Positions 1 to 5,519 of a DNA stretch of 5,519 nucleotides are shown here, piece after piece (position 1 is the stretch's first letter; every line of letters begins with the position of its first letter). Where the stretch lies: assembly GCA_046154545.1 (NCBI GenBank), contig JBJXGC010000237.1:1-5519 (forward strand), in the 5' to 3' direction. The stretch comes from JBJXGC01 sp046154545 (GTDB taxonomy: Bacteria > Chloroflexota > Dehalococcoidia > Tepidiformales > Tepidiformaceae). The notes beneath the pieces were generated by a model. It did no database searches. It had not been told where the DNA came from and saw nothing but the letters and a program-made list of their open reading frames with translations. The translations under genes were made by a program, and so were the position numbers.

Positions 1-1004
1 GCGTTCAGCTTCGCCTCGCCGTACTTGTCGATGAGATACTTCACCATCTGGTACGACTGGCCGTATTGGAGGATGACCAAGTTCTGGTCGGAGATCTGCG
101 CGCTCATCTGCCGGAACGGGATGAGACCACGCGGCCCCTGGATGGCGCTGCGAAACGCGGCGTCGTAGTCGTCGCGCGATTCCTGGGCGTAGACGGCGAG
201 CCCCTCATCGACCCACACGGGCAATTTCACCAGCGTGCTTTCGCCGGCCGCGGCATTCAGGATGTGGCCGAATTCGTGGCGGACCGTATCGACCGGGTCG
301 GAGCCTCCGCAAGAAACGGCCGCGAGGATGATGTCGCGGGCACTCCCGGGCCGGAAACCACAGGTGACTACCACCCGGGAGTTGTCGAGGGTTGAGCCCT
401 TGCTCGGTTCGGCCTCCTGGAGCTCGTCGCCATTCGCCATGAGGATGAGCTTCACCGGCTTCTGGGGCGGGTTCGTCTTGAGCAGCGTCTTCCCGTGCTC
501 CTGGTAGACGCCCGCCATCGCCTCCAGGAAGCGGTTCGCGAGCGTTTCCCGGCTCCCGTAGTAGAAGACCGTGAAATCGGCGTTCCCGGCCGTCTTCCAC
601 TCCCGGCCGGTGGGCAGGTAGATGAACGACTGGGGCGCCGTGACCGTCTTCGTCCCGTCCGCGAGGGCGAGTTCCCAGTGCCAGGTGATCTCGTTACCGA
701 CGGGAATCCAGTTCGTGTTTGGGTTCGCGTCCACCTTGATTTCGACGGTCACCTTCGTGCCGGCAGTGAACTCCTCCGGTTTGGCCGCGGACCGGATGCC
801 CGTACCAGAGATGAGGTAGCTGAGCGTCACCTCCTTGATCTCGACCGGGGCGCTCGCCGTGAGCTTGAAGAGGAGCTGTTTTGGGTAGCCGTTCTCGACG
901 GTGGCCGAGTCGACAGTCGCATCGGCACGGGCGGGATGCGCGCCACTCGCGAAGAACGTCAGCAGCGCGATGGCCGCCAGCAGGGGCAGAAGGCGGCGCG
1001 TCAT
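1..1004 (-). CDS. Secreted peptidase-MA-like zinc metallohydrolase (3' end off window)
   Basis: Reading leftwards from ATG 1004-1002, 334 codons stay open to the window edge, so the C-terminus is missing. Residues 1-27 form a Sec signal peptide: a basic MTRR start, a Leu/Ala-rich core, and a likely cut after 'ARA' at residue 27. Residues 28 to about 130 look like an all-beta domain. The catalytic part follows, with the zinc motif HEFGH at residues 243-247 and the third ligand probably E267 in 'WVDEGLAVYAQ', 20 residues later. This HExxH...EG spacing is typical of the gluzincin/MA clan, and the pattern 'PVWVDEGLAVY ... YGQSYQMVKYLIDKYG' matches the peptidase_MA-like family. C215 and C232 could form a disulfide outside the membrane. 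The start has a good Shine-Dalgarno AGGTGA 6 bases upstream and overlaps the prfB stop by 4 bp, so the gene is probably the second cistron of a prfB operon. Substrate unknown. Family and export are well supported; proteolytic activity is inferred from the motif. Confidence 0.88.
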   Translation of the reverse strand, partial: MTRRLLPLLAAIALLTFFASGAHPARADATVDSATVENGYPKQLLFKLTASAPVEIKEVTLSYLISGTGIRSAAKPEEFTAGTKVTVEIKVDANPNTNWIPVGNEITWHWELALADGTKTVTAPQSFIYLPTGREWKTAGNADFTVFYYGSRETLANRFLEAMAGVYQEHGKTLLKTNPPQKPVKLILMANGDELQEAEPSKGSTLDNSRVVVTCGFRPGSARDIILAAVSCGGSDPVDTVRHEFGHILNAAAGESTLVKLPVWVDEGLAVYAQESRDDYDAAFRSAIQGPRGLIPFRQMSAQISDQNLVILQYGQSYQMVKYLIDKYGEAKLN

Positions 1005-1016
1005 TCGTCCTCACCT
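1001..1016 (-). promoter_or_regulatory. Coupled stop/start (ATGA) and ribosome binding site between prfB and the peptidase gene
   Basis: The minus strand reads AGGTGAGGACGAATGA. The ATG of the peptidase gene (1004-1002) overlaps the TGA stop of prfB (1003-1001). The Shine-Dalgarno AGGTGA (1016-1011) sits inside the last prfB codons. Such 4-bp overlaps usually let a terminating ribosome restart on the next cistron. The stop used is UGA, the codon RF2 itself reads. Confidence 0.75.
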
Positions 1017-2105
1017 ACGCGGGATTTGAGATAGGCCTCGATGAACCCATCGATCTCGCCGTCGAGCACGGCCGTCGTGTCGGTCGTTTCGAAGTCGGTC
1101 CGAAGGTCCTTGACCATCTTATAGGGATGCAAGACGTAGTTGCGGACCTGGCTGCCGAAGGACATGTCTACATGCTTGCCCTTTAACCGGGCCTTTTCCT
1201 CTTCCTGGCGGTTCAGTTCGATCTCGAGGAGGCGCGACTGCAACACGAGCATCGCCCGCTCACGGTTGCGGCCCTGCGACCGTTCGTCCTGGCAGGTGAC
1301 CACGATGCCCGTCGGGATATGCGTCAGCCGCACCGCCGTCGAGTTCTTCTGGACGTTCTGGCCACCGGCGCCGCTCGAACGGAAGACGTCGATGCGCACG
1401 TCCTCGTCTTTCACCTCGACCTCCGTGGCGCCTTCGACCTCCGGGATGACCTCGACCTTGACGAAGCTCGTCTGGCGGGCGGCCGAGGAGTTGAACGGCG
1501 ACTGGCGCACCAGCCGGTGAACCCCGCGCTCGCTCTGCAGATAGCCGAAGGCGTAGGCGCCGCCGATTTCGACGGTCGCGCTCTTGATCCCCGCCTCCTC
1601 GCCCTCCATGAGGTCGATCACCTCAGCACTGAAGCCGCGGCGCTCGGCAAAGCGCAAGTACATCCGCAGGAGCATCTCCGCGAAGTCCTGGGCGTCCGTC
1701 CCGCCCGCTCCGGCGTGGACCGCGAGGATGGCGTTCCGGCTGTCGTATTGCCCCGAGAGCTGGAGCTGGAACTCCAGTGCCGTGAGCTGCTTTTCGACCG
1801 CGTCGAGGTCCACCGTCGCCGCCGCGGCGATACTGTCATCGCCCTCGGCCGCGGCCAGCTCCAGGAACTCGGTGACATCACGGGCCCGTGTCTCGATCCC
1901 GCGCCAGGTATGGGCGCGGTCGCGGACGCCCGCCAGCAGCTGCATGACGCCGCGCGCGGTCTCGCCATCCTCCCAGAAGCCTGGCGCGGCCGATTGCGCT
2001 TCGAGTTCGACTACCCGTTGCTCGTCAGTAGCGAGGTCAAAGGCGCACCAGGATGTCAGAGATACGCTGAAGAAGGGCCTGGGCCCGGGAGAGTTGTTCT
2101 TGCAT
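1001..2105 (-). CDS. prfB: Peptide chain release factor 2 (RF2), expressed through a programmed +1 frameshift
   Basis: RF2 recognises UAA and UGA stop codons in the ribosomal A site and triggers hydrolysis of peptidyl-tRNA. The coding sequence is two joined frames: 2105-2040 (22 codons from ATG) and 2038-1001 (345 residues plus TGA), with T2039 skipped. The product is 367 aa, against 365 in E. coli. The N-terminal segment ends '...DILVRL' and continues 'DLATDEQRVVELEAQ', lining up with E. coli 'DVLRGYL/DYDAKKERL'. Domain 1 (PCRF) covers roughly residues 23-190. The stop-codon-reading tripeptide SPF is at 202-204, and the catalytic GGQ at 247-249 lies in 'SSGAGGQNVQ'. S243 occupies the E. coli residue-246 position, where most bacteria have Ala or Ser rather than the Thr of K-12. 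No start codon other than ATG 2105 fits the first frame, and no Shine-Dalgarno precedes it. The minus frame also stays open as far upstream as 3106, but that extension runs antisense through the neighbouring hydrolase and is spurious. Confidence 0.95.
2036..2051 (-). promoter_or_regulatory. prfB: prfB programmed +1 frameshift site
   Basis: The minus strand reads CTG GTG CGC CTT TGA C. CTT TGA C is the canonical RF2 recoding heptamer: when RF2 is scarce, the ribosome pauses at in-frame UGA (2039-2037), peptidyl-tRNA-Leu slips from CUU to UUU, and translation resumes at GAC (2038-2036). The stimulatory Shine-Dalgarno-like element is GGTG (2049-2046), three bases before CTT. That is the E. coli spacing, but with a shorter match than AGGGGG. 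This gives RF2 negative autoregulation at the level of elongation. Confidence 0.93.
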
Positions 2106-2111
2106 GGGGAT

Positions 2112-2117
2112 AGAGTA
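2112..2117 (-). promoter_or_regulatory. Possible -10 element placing the prfB transcript start at its ATG (leaderless)
   Basis: TACTCT fits the TAnnnT -10 pattern and lies at -12 to -7 if the A of the prfB ATG (2105) is +1. No Shine-Dalgarno is visible between it and the ATG (ATCCCC only). I see no convincing -35. The arrangement resembles leaderless promoters of other high-GC bacteria. This is inference from spacing alone. Confidence 0.3.
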
Positions 2118-2146
2118 ATGGAGCGGTCCGTCACGATCGATGCAGG

Positions 2147-2176
2147 CTGACGCCCCGGATGGCCATGGCCTATGCT
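2147..2176 (+). promoter_or_regulatory. Possible sigma-70-type promoter for the serine hydrolase gene
   Basis: CTGACG (2147-2152) and TATGCT (2171-2176) each match 4 of 6 bases of TTGACA and TATAAT, with an 18-bp spacer. They lie in the 98-bp divergent spacer before the hydrolase start. The expected transcript start near 2183 would leave about 20 bases of leader holding the ribosome binding site. Weak consensus, so tentative. Confidence 0.28.
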
Positions 2177-2203
2177 TCGCCGACCTTGTAAGAGGGGTGA
2201 AAT

Positions 2204-3565
2204 GTGCTTGCGGACGAACTGAACGACTTTCAGGCCAGGTTCGATGCGGGGGCAACCGCTGCCGGCGTGCCTGGCGCAACGCTTGGAATCGCCCTCGGCG
2301 ATGACGAGGCCTCGTTTGCGACGGGCCTCCTGAACATCAAGACCGGCGTTACGGCCACGCCCGACTCCATCTTTCAGATTGGGTCGATCACTAAAGTCTG
2401 GACGACATCGCTGATCATGCAGTTGGTCGATGAGGGGAAGGTCGACCTCGACGCGCCAGTGCGGACCTACCTTCCAAACTTCGCGGTTGCTGACCCAGAG
2501 GCCTCTCGGTCCGTCACGGTGCGCCAGCTCGTCACGCACACCAGCGGCATCGACGGCGACTTCTTTCTTGACCGGGGCCGAGGGGATGATTGCTACGACC
2601 GATACGTCCAGAGCATGGCGGCGCTTCCCCAGCTCCACTCCCCTGGCCAGGGCTGGTCCTACTGCAACGCGGGGCTCGTAGTCGCCGGGCGCATCGCCGA
2701 GGTGGTCACGGGTGATCCATGGGACAAGCTGGTCAAGCAGCGGTTGGCGCGCCCGGCGGGCGCCGATTCGTTCGTCACGCTGCCCGAAGAGGCGCTGAAC
2801 TTCCGCGCCGCGGTCGGACATGTGGCCGATCCGTCGGGCGCGGTACGCGTCGCACCCTGGCGCGGTCTCGGGCGGGCGAGTGGCCCCGCCGGGTCCACGC
2901 CTTATGCCAGCGTCGCCGATTTGCTGGCGTTCGCACGGGTCCATACAAGCCGGGGCGTCTCCGCGAAGGGCGATCGTGTGCTCTCTGCGGCTGCGGTCCA
3001 GGAGATGCAGACGCGTCAGGTTGGGACGCCCCAGCCATCGCATCCCGGCGGCTGGGGCCTCGGTTGGGCGCTCTACGACTGGGGCCAAGCGCCGGTAATA
3101 GGCCACAACGGTGGCACTTTGGGGCAGTACTCGTTTCTGTGCGTGGCTCCCGAGAAAGGCCTCGCGGTGGCCTTGCTGACCAACGGCGGAGACGCCGAGG
3201 CGCTCTATCGCGACCTATTCACCCCGCTCCTTGACCGGTTCGGTGGGATTGGCATCCCACCCTTACCGGTCGCCGACCCGGCCATACCGATCGACCCGGC
3301 GCGCTTCGTGGGGGTGTACCGCAAGCTCTCAGCAACCATCGAGGTGCGAAGCGAGGGGAAAGTACTCCATGCCACGGTGCACAACCACGGATACGGGGCG
3401 CGACCGCTGGAAGGCACGCTGGCGGCATTCGCAACTCACGCGTTCCTCCTCACGCTTCCCGGCTTAGGCACACCCGCACAGCTGCTCTTCACCGGCGAAC
3501 GCGGCGCCGGGACGTTCACCTATGCCTTTTTCGGCGGCCGGCTCCACAAACGGTCGGACGGCTGA
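2204..3565 (+). CDS. Serine hydrolase, class C beta-lactamase / PBP-like superfamily
   Basis: This is a 453-residue penicillin-recognising hydrolase. The nucleophile motif SITK is at residues 61-64 (S61, K64) within 'FQIGSITKVWTT'. 'LVTHTSGI' at 109-116 is a family hallmark. The YxN equivalent is Y153-C154-N155 in 'WSYCNAG', and the KTG-box equivalent is H301-N302-G303 in 'IGHNGGTLG'. All catalytic positions are present. Residues from about 360 form a separate beta-rich tail ('FVGVYRKLSATIEV...'), as in many two-domain members of the family. The start is GTG 2204, because an in-frame TGA lies at 2198-2200. The ribosome binding site is AGAGGGGTGA (2191-2200). No signal peptide or membrane segment is visible, so the enzyme is predicted cytoplasmic, unlike true beta-lactamases. 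The family includes esterases, D-amino-acid peptidases and amidases, so the substrate cannot be named. It is divergent from prfB and probably a single-gene unit. Confidence 0.9.
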   Translation: MLADELNDFQARFDAGATAAGVPGATLGIALGDDEASFATGLLNIKTGVTATPDSIFQIGSITKVWTTSLIMQLVDEGKVDLDAPVRTYLPNFAVADPEASRSVTVRQLVTHTSGIDGDFFLDRGRGDDCYDRYVQSMAALPQLHSPGQGWSYCNAGLVVAGRIAEVVTGDPWDKLVKQRLARPAGADSFVTLPEEALNFRAAVGHVADPSGAVRVAPWRGLGRASGPAGSTPYASVADLLAFARVHTSRGVSAKGDRVLSAAAVQEMQTRQVGTPQPSHPGGWGLGWALYDWGQAPVIGHNGGTLGQYSFLCVAPEKGLAVALLTNGGDAEALYRDLFTPLLDRFGGIGIPPLPVADPAIPIDPARFVGVYRKLSATIEVRSEGKVLHATVHNHGYGARPLEGTLAAFATHAFLLTLPGLGTPAQLLFTGERGAGTFTYAFFGGRLHKRSDG

Positions 3566-3613
3566 TGATGCCCCTGTGGTCGCCAGCCAGGGCGCCTGGG
3601 GTTGTGTGACCGG

Positions 3614-3689
3614 TGGTACCCCCGGCAGGATTCGAACCTGCGACAAGACGCTTAGAAGGCGCCTGCTCTATCCCCTGAGCTACGGGGGC
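3614..3689 (-). tRNA. tRNA-Arg, anticodon UCU, with encoded CCA
   Basis: The minus strand folds into a complete 76-nt cloverleaf. The acceptor stem pairs GCCCCCG with CGGGGGT (one G-U pair). The D stem is GCTC/GAGC. The anticodon stem GGCGC/GCGTC closes loop CTTCTAA, whose anticodon TCT reads AGA/AGG (Arg). The variable loop is 5 nt (TTGTC), and the T arm is GCAGG-TTCGAAT-CCTGC. The discriminator base is A, followed by genomic CCA (3616-3614). It is intact, and its 3' end faces the serine hydrolase gene rather than the integrase. A lone -10-like TAGGTT (3715-3710) lies 20 bases upstream of the 5' end with no clear -35. Confidence 0.97.
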
Positions 3690-3745
3690 ACGCTTCTGGA
3701 GTCGCCCTGAACCTATTTGCAGCAAGCGCCTAGGTTCGCGGCGGC

Positions 3746-3853
3746 GTGTCGGCTATGCCCTAGCGCTGTTTCAGCAGTAAACTCCACGGGCATCCGTGTA
3801 GGGAGATCGCGAGTGAACACCGTTGGAACCGCGCCACAAGCCATAGCCGACAC
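3746..3853. repeat. 12-bp perfect inverted repeat bracketing the integrase start
   Basis: GTGTCGGCTATG at 3746-3757 is exactly reverse-complementary to CATAGCCGACAC at 3842-3853. The arms are 84 bp apart and enclose the Shine-Dalgarno and GTG start of the integrase; the right arm lies inside codons 10-14. The arms could be binding sites for the recombinase or a regulator, or could pair in the mRNA. Function not shown by sequence. Confidence 0.5.
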
Positions 3854-4757
3854 CTGGCTAGCGTACCAGAACCTCTTCAGCAATGACCTCGAAGCCGCGA
3901 ACAAGGCGCCTCGCACCGTGGAGATCTACGCGCGGGCCGTCACAGAACTGGGGGCCTTCCTCCGGGCCGCCGGGATGCCGACCGATCCCAACGCCGTGTC
4001 CCGTGAGCACCTGATCGAATGGATGCGCGGGATGCACCGCCCCAAGGTGGAAGGCGGGCGTGGGTTGGCCCCGGCGACGGCATCCCAGCGCTTCCGGGCT
4101 GTCCAGCAGTTCTTCAAGTGGATGCAGTTGACGGACGAGCGTACGGACAACCCGATGGCGAAGATCAAGCCGCCGGTGGTGCCGGAGAAGCTCGTGCCCG
4201 TCGTAGCCGAAGACGACCTGCGGAAGTTGCTCAACGCCTGTGGCGGCCACGACTTCGCCGGGAGGCGAGACAAGGCGATCATCGGGCTGTTCATCGACAC
4301 GGGCATGAGGCTCGGGGAGATGGCCGGGATCCGCGTCGCCGACGTGGACCTCGCCGAACGCGAGGTAGTCGTGACCGGCAAGGGCAGGCGGCCGCGCCGG
4401 CTGGCCTTCATCCGCCAAACGCACAGCGACCTCACGCGCTACCTGCTCGCGAGGGGGAGGCACACAGACGCCTCGGAATTGTGGTTGTGGCTCGGGAAGC
4501 GCGGACAACTGACTGACTGGGGGATCCGACAAATGATTGGGCGCCGTTGCGAGCAGGCCGGCATCGGCCACGTGAACCCCCACGCGCTTAGACACACGTT
4601 CGCCGACGCATGGTTGAAGGCTGGCGGTTCGGAGGGCGACCTCATGAGGCTGGTGGGCTGGCGCTCGCGCCAGATGGTAGACCGCTATGGAGCGTCGGCG
4701 GCGGTTGGGCGTGCCCTCGATGCCCACGAGCGGTTCTCACCGAGGAGGGGGCTATGA
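3813..4757 (+). CDS. Tyrosine recombinase / integrase (XerC/D-like)
   Basis: This 314-residue site-specific recombinase cuts and rejoins DNA through a phosphotyrosine intermediate. An N-terminal SAM-like core-binding domain covers about residues 8-115 ('APRTVEIYARAVTELGAFLR'). The catalytic domain follows with the full set of active-site residues: R166 ('TGMRLGEM'), K190 ('VTGKGRR'), H257 and R260 ('HALRHTFA'), W283 at the H/W position ('LVGWRS'), and nucleophile Y292 ('VDRYGAS'). There is no extra arm-binding domain, so it is the compact Xer-like type found on many mobile elements of high-GC bacteria. I chose GTG 3813 because AGGGAG (3800-3805) lies 7 bases ahead. The frame is open back to a TTG at 3717, but those 32 added codons have no ribosome binding site and resemble no family sequence. 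The stop TGA overlaps the next ATG (4754) by 4 bp. Whether it mobilises this locus is unknown, since no att sites were identified. Confidence 0.93.
   Translation: MNTVGTAPQAIADTWLAYQNLFSNDLEAANKAPRTVEIYARAVTELGAFLRAAGMPTDPNAVSREHLIEWMRGMHRPKVEGGRGLAPATASQRFRAVQQFFKWMQLTDERTDNPMAKIKPPVVPEKLVPVVAEDDLRKLLNACGGHDFAGRRDKAIIGLFIDTGMRLGEMAGIRVADVDLAEREVVVTGKGRRPRRLAFIRQTHSDLTRYLLARGRHTDASELWLWLGKRGQLTDWGIRQMIGRRCEQAGIGHVNPHALRHTFADAWLKAGGSEGDLMRLVGWRSRQMVDRYGASAAVGRALDAHERFSPRRGL
4742..4757 (+). promoter_or_regulatory. Strong ribosome binding site and ATGA-coupled start behind the integrase
   Basis: GAGGAGG (4742-4748) stands 5 bases before ATG 4754-4756, which overlaps the integrase TGA at 4755-4757. 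This is an excellent translation start with a coupled overlap. Yet the frame it opens runs only 31 codons, to a TGA at 4847-4849, while coding statistics move to the next frame near 4790. See the following entry. Confidence 0.7.
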
Positions 4758-4829
4758 GACTGGAGTGGCCTGCCGCCGCAATCGAATGGGGAGCGCGAGT
4801 TTGCCAAGGCCCGCGCCCACGGCCCTACG

Positions 4830-5393
4830 GTGATCACGCCCCTGGCTGATGGCAAGGGGTACCGGATTGAGTCGAAGGTGTCCGCTAACTCGCGCGCGGA
4901 TGACGCCACGATCCAGACGACCTCTTTTCCGGGCGGGTTCTATATCGAGCATGTGAGCCGCGGCCGGAAGCCCCCATCCCTTGGCCTGGACGCGGACCTC
5001 CGGAAGTACTTCGACCGCACCAGACCGCATCCAACCGCAACGGCCCGCCTCGTGCGCGACCGCTACCTCTGCGGCCTCAGGAATGCGCGCGGGAACCCTT
5101 GCAAGGGACACCTGGGATGGGACGGCGACCCCACCGGCTACCCATGGGACGACGTGGCGAACGCGCGGACAATGCGGGCGGACTACCACGAAGTGATGAG
5201 CGGCGACGCCGCGGGCAGGTGGAGTGCGGACTCCGCGTGTTGTCCTAACCGGGACGGGCATGCCAGCCCACGCACCGGCCACCGTGTTCCGGAACTCCGG
5301 GCCGCCACCGTGCCGAACGCCGGGCGTGTGCGCTGGGAGCGGCGCTTGTTGGTGATCTGTCCGCTCTGCCACGGGCATAACCTGATCGATTGA
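4830..5393 (+). CDS. Unrecognised Cys/His-containing protein, apparently frameshifted at its 5' end
   Basis: The continuous frame from GTG 4830 encodes 187 residues that I do not recognise as a family. GTG 4830 has no ribosome binding site, and the same frame is open and codon-biased upstream to about 4785 ('NGEREFAKARAHGPTV'), so the true N-terminus is longer. The likely intended start is ATG 4754 in the neighbouring frame, with one surplus base at or near GGGG 4788-4791. Removing it would give about 212 residues beginning 'MRLEWPAAAIEWEREFAKAR'. Within the 187 residues, paired cysteines stand out: 'CGLRNARGNPC' (about residue 81), 'SACCPNRDGH' in the third quarter, and a terminal 'ICPLCHGHN'. 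These suggest possible zinc binding. The first motif resembles the CGxRxxxGxPC pattern I recall from small phage and plasmid proteins. No signal peptide or membrane segment is visible. Position and 4-bp coupling suggest an accessory gene co-expressed with the integrase. It may be a pseudogene, a recoded gene or a sequencing error. Confidence 0.6.
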   Translation: MITPLADGKGYRIESKVSANSRADDATIQTTSFPGGFYIEHVSRGRKPPSLGLDADLRKYFDRTRPHPTATARLVRDRYLCGLRNARGNPCKGHLGWDGDPTGYPWDDVANARTMRADYHEVMSGDAAGRWSADSACCPNRDGHASPRTGHRVPELRAATVPNAGRVRWERRLLVICPLCHGHNLID

Positions 5394-5432
5394 TGTCAAT
5401 CGCGGGGGATATTAGGCCAGGCGTCGCGGCAG

Positions 5433-5519
5433 TTATTGAGCCACCCATTCGCTGATGTTGGGGCTCAGGTCATAGACGCCTCCGTGGGTGCTCGCGGAGC
5501 GAGCTTTGCGCGGTAACTG
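5433..5519 (-). CDS. Possible C-terminal end of a gene entering from the right edge
   Basis: From the right edge, the minus strand is open for 28 codons to a TAA at 5435-5433, ending 'GGVYDLSPNISEWVAQ'. The ending looks protein-like and recalls the 'GLYDMxGNVWEWV' segment of formylglycine-generating-enzyme (SUMF1-like) proteins. In those proteins that segment is internal, so a stop right after it would mean truncation. An open run of 28 codons is common by chance, so this is tentative. If real, it converges with the Cys/His gene across a 39-bp gap. Confidence 0.33.
   Translation of the reverse strand, partial: QLPRKARSASTHGGVYDLSPNISEWVAQ

Noticed and set aside
1319..2113. Long plus-strand open frames opposite prfB
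   Set aside because: These are antisense shadows typical of high-GC genes. The minus strand encodes a clear RF2 with SPF and GGQ motifs.
2106..3106. Long minus-strand extension of the prfB frame, giving an apparent 701-residue protein
   Set aside because: It runs antisense through the serine hydrolase. RF2 similarity begins only at the frameshift junction, and the genuine N-terminus is in the other frame.
3587..3599. Small hairpin CCAGG-GCG-CCTGG between the hydrolase and the tRNA, possible terminator
   Set aside because: A 5-bp stem with no T-tract on either strand; too weak to call.
3709..3737. Inverted repeat GAACCTA ... TAGGTTC with a 15-base loop, possible recombination core site
   Set aside because: Arms of 7 bp at this spacing are expected several times by chance in 5.5 kb, and the spacer is longer than a typical 6-8 bp overlap region.
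3717..3812. Longer integrase N-terminus from TTG 3717
   Set aside because: The TTG has no ribosome binding site, the 32 extra residues look non-coding, and GTG 3813 has AGGGAG at ideal spacing.
3858..4727. 289-codon minus-strand open frame opposite the integrase
   Set aside because: The plus strand carries the complete recombinase catalytic set. The antisense translation has no recognisable domain.
5387..5402. Near-palindrome CGATTGATGTCAATCG over the stop codon of the Cys/His gene
   Set aside because: Arms of 7 bp are common by chance, and there is no T-run on either side, so it is not a recognisable terminator.
5490..5507. GC-rich hairpin GCTCGC-GGA-GCGAGC followed by TTT, possible terminator
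   Set aside because: The stem is only 6 bp and only three T residues follow. It also falls inside the possible minus-strand coding end.

Overview
The window is high-GC bacterial chromosomal DNA with strong G/C preference at third codon positions. It holds a conserved housekeeping pair, a divergent hydrolase gene, a tRNA gene and the start of an accessory patch built around a tyrosine recombinase. The pairing of prfB with a secreted peptidase-MA-like metallohydrolase, plus the 'LHPYKMVKDLRT' version of the RF2 C-terminus, reminds me of Chloroflexota or a neighbouring phylum. That placement is from memory of similar loci and is not demonstrated here.

Left part, minus strand (1-2105): prfB, encoding peptide chain release factor 2, is read leftwards. 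It is split between two frames by a classical in-frame UGA in the context CTT TGA C, so the full 367-residue product needs a +1 frameshift after codon 22. The prfB stop codon overlaps, as ATGA, the start of a secreted gluzincin-type metallopeptidase gene whose 3' end lies off the left edge. The two genes look co-transcribed and translationally coupled.

Middle (2106-3565): a 98-bp divergent spacer separates prfB from a plus-strand serine hydrolase of the class C beta-lactamase / penicillin-binding-protein superfamily. Its SxxK, YxN and HxG motifs are complete and it has no signal peptide.

Right part (3566-5519): a complete minus-strand tRNA-Arg(UCU) gene with encoded CCA is followed by a plus-strand XerC/D-like tyrosine recombinase with all six catalytic residues. 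A 12-bp perfect inverted repeat brackets the recombinase start. The recombinase stop overlaps, again as ATGA and behind a strong Shine-Dalgarno sequence, an ATG whose frame closes after 31 codons. The real coding signal continues one frame over as an unrecognised Cys/His-containing protein ending at 5393. This looks like a coupled accessory gene broken, or recoded, by one base near a GGGG run. At the right edge, 28 minus-strand codons may be the C-terminus of another gene.

I see no CRISPR array, rRNA, insertion sequence or defence system. The most interesting items are the prfB recoding site, the one-base frame conflict behind the integrase, and the unusual tRNA/integrase geometry.
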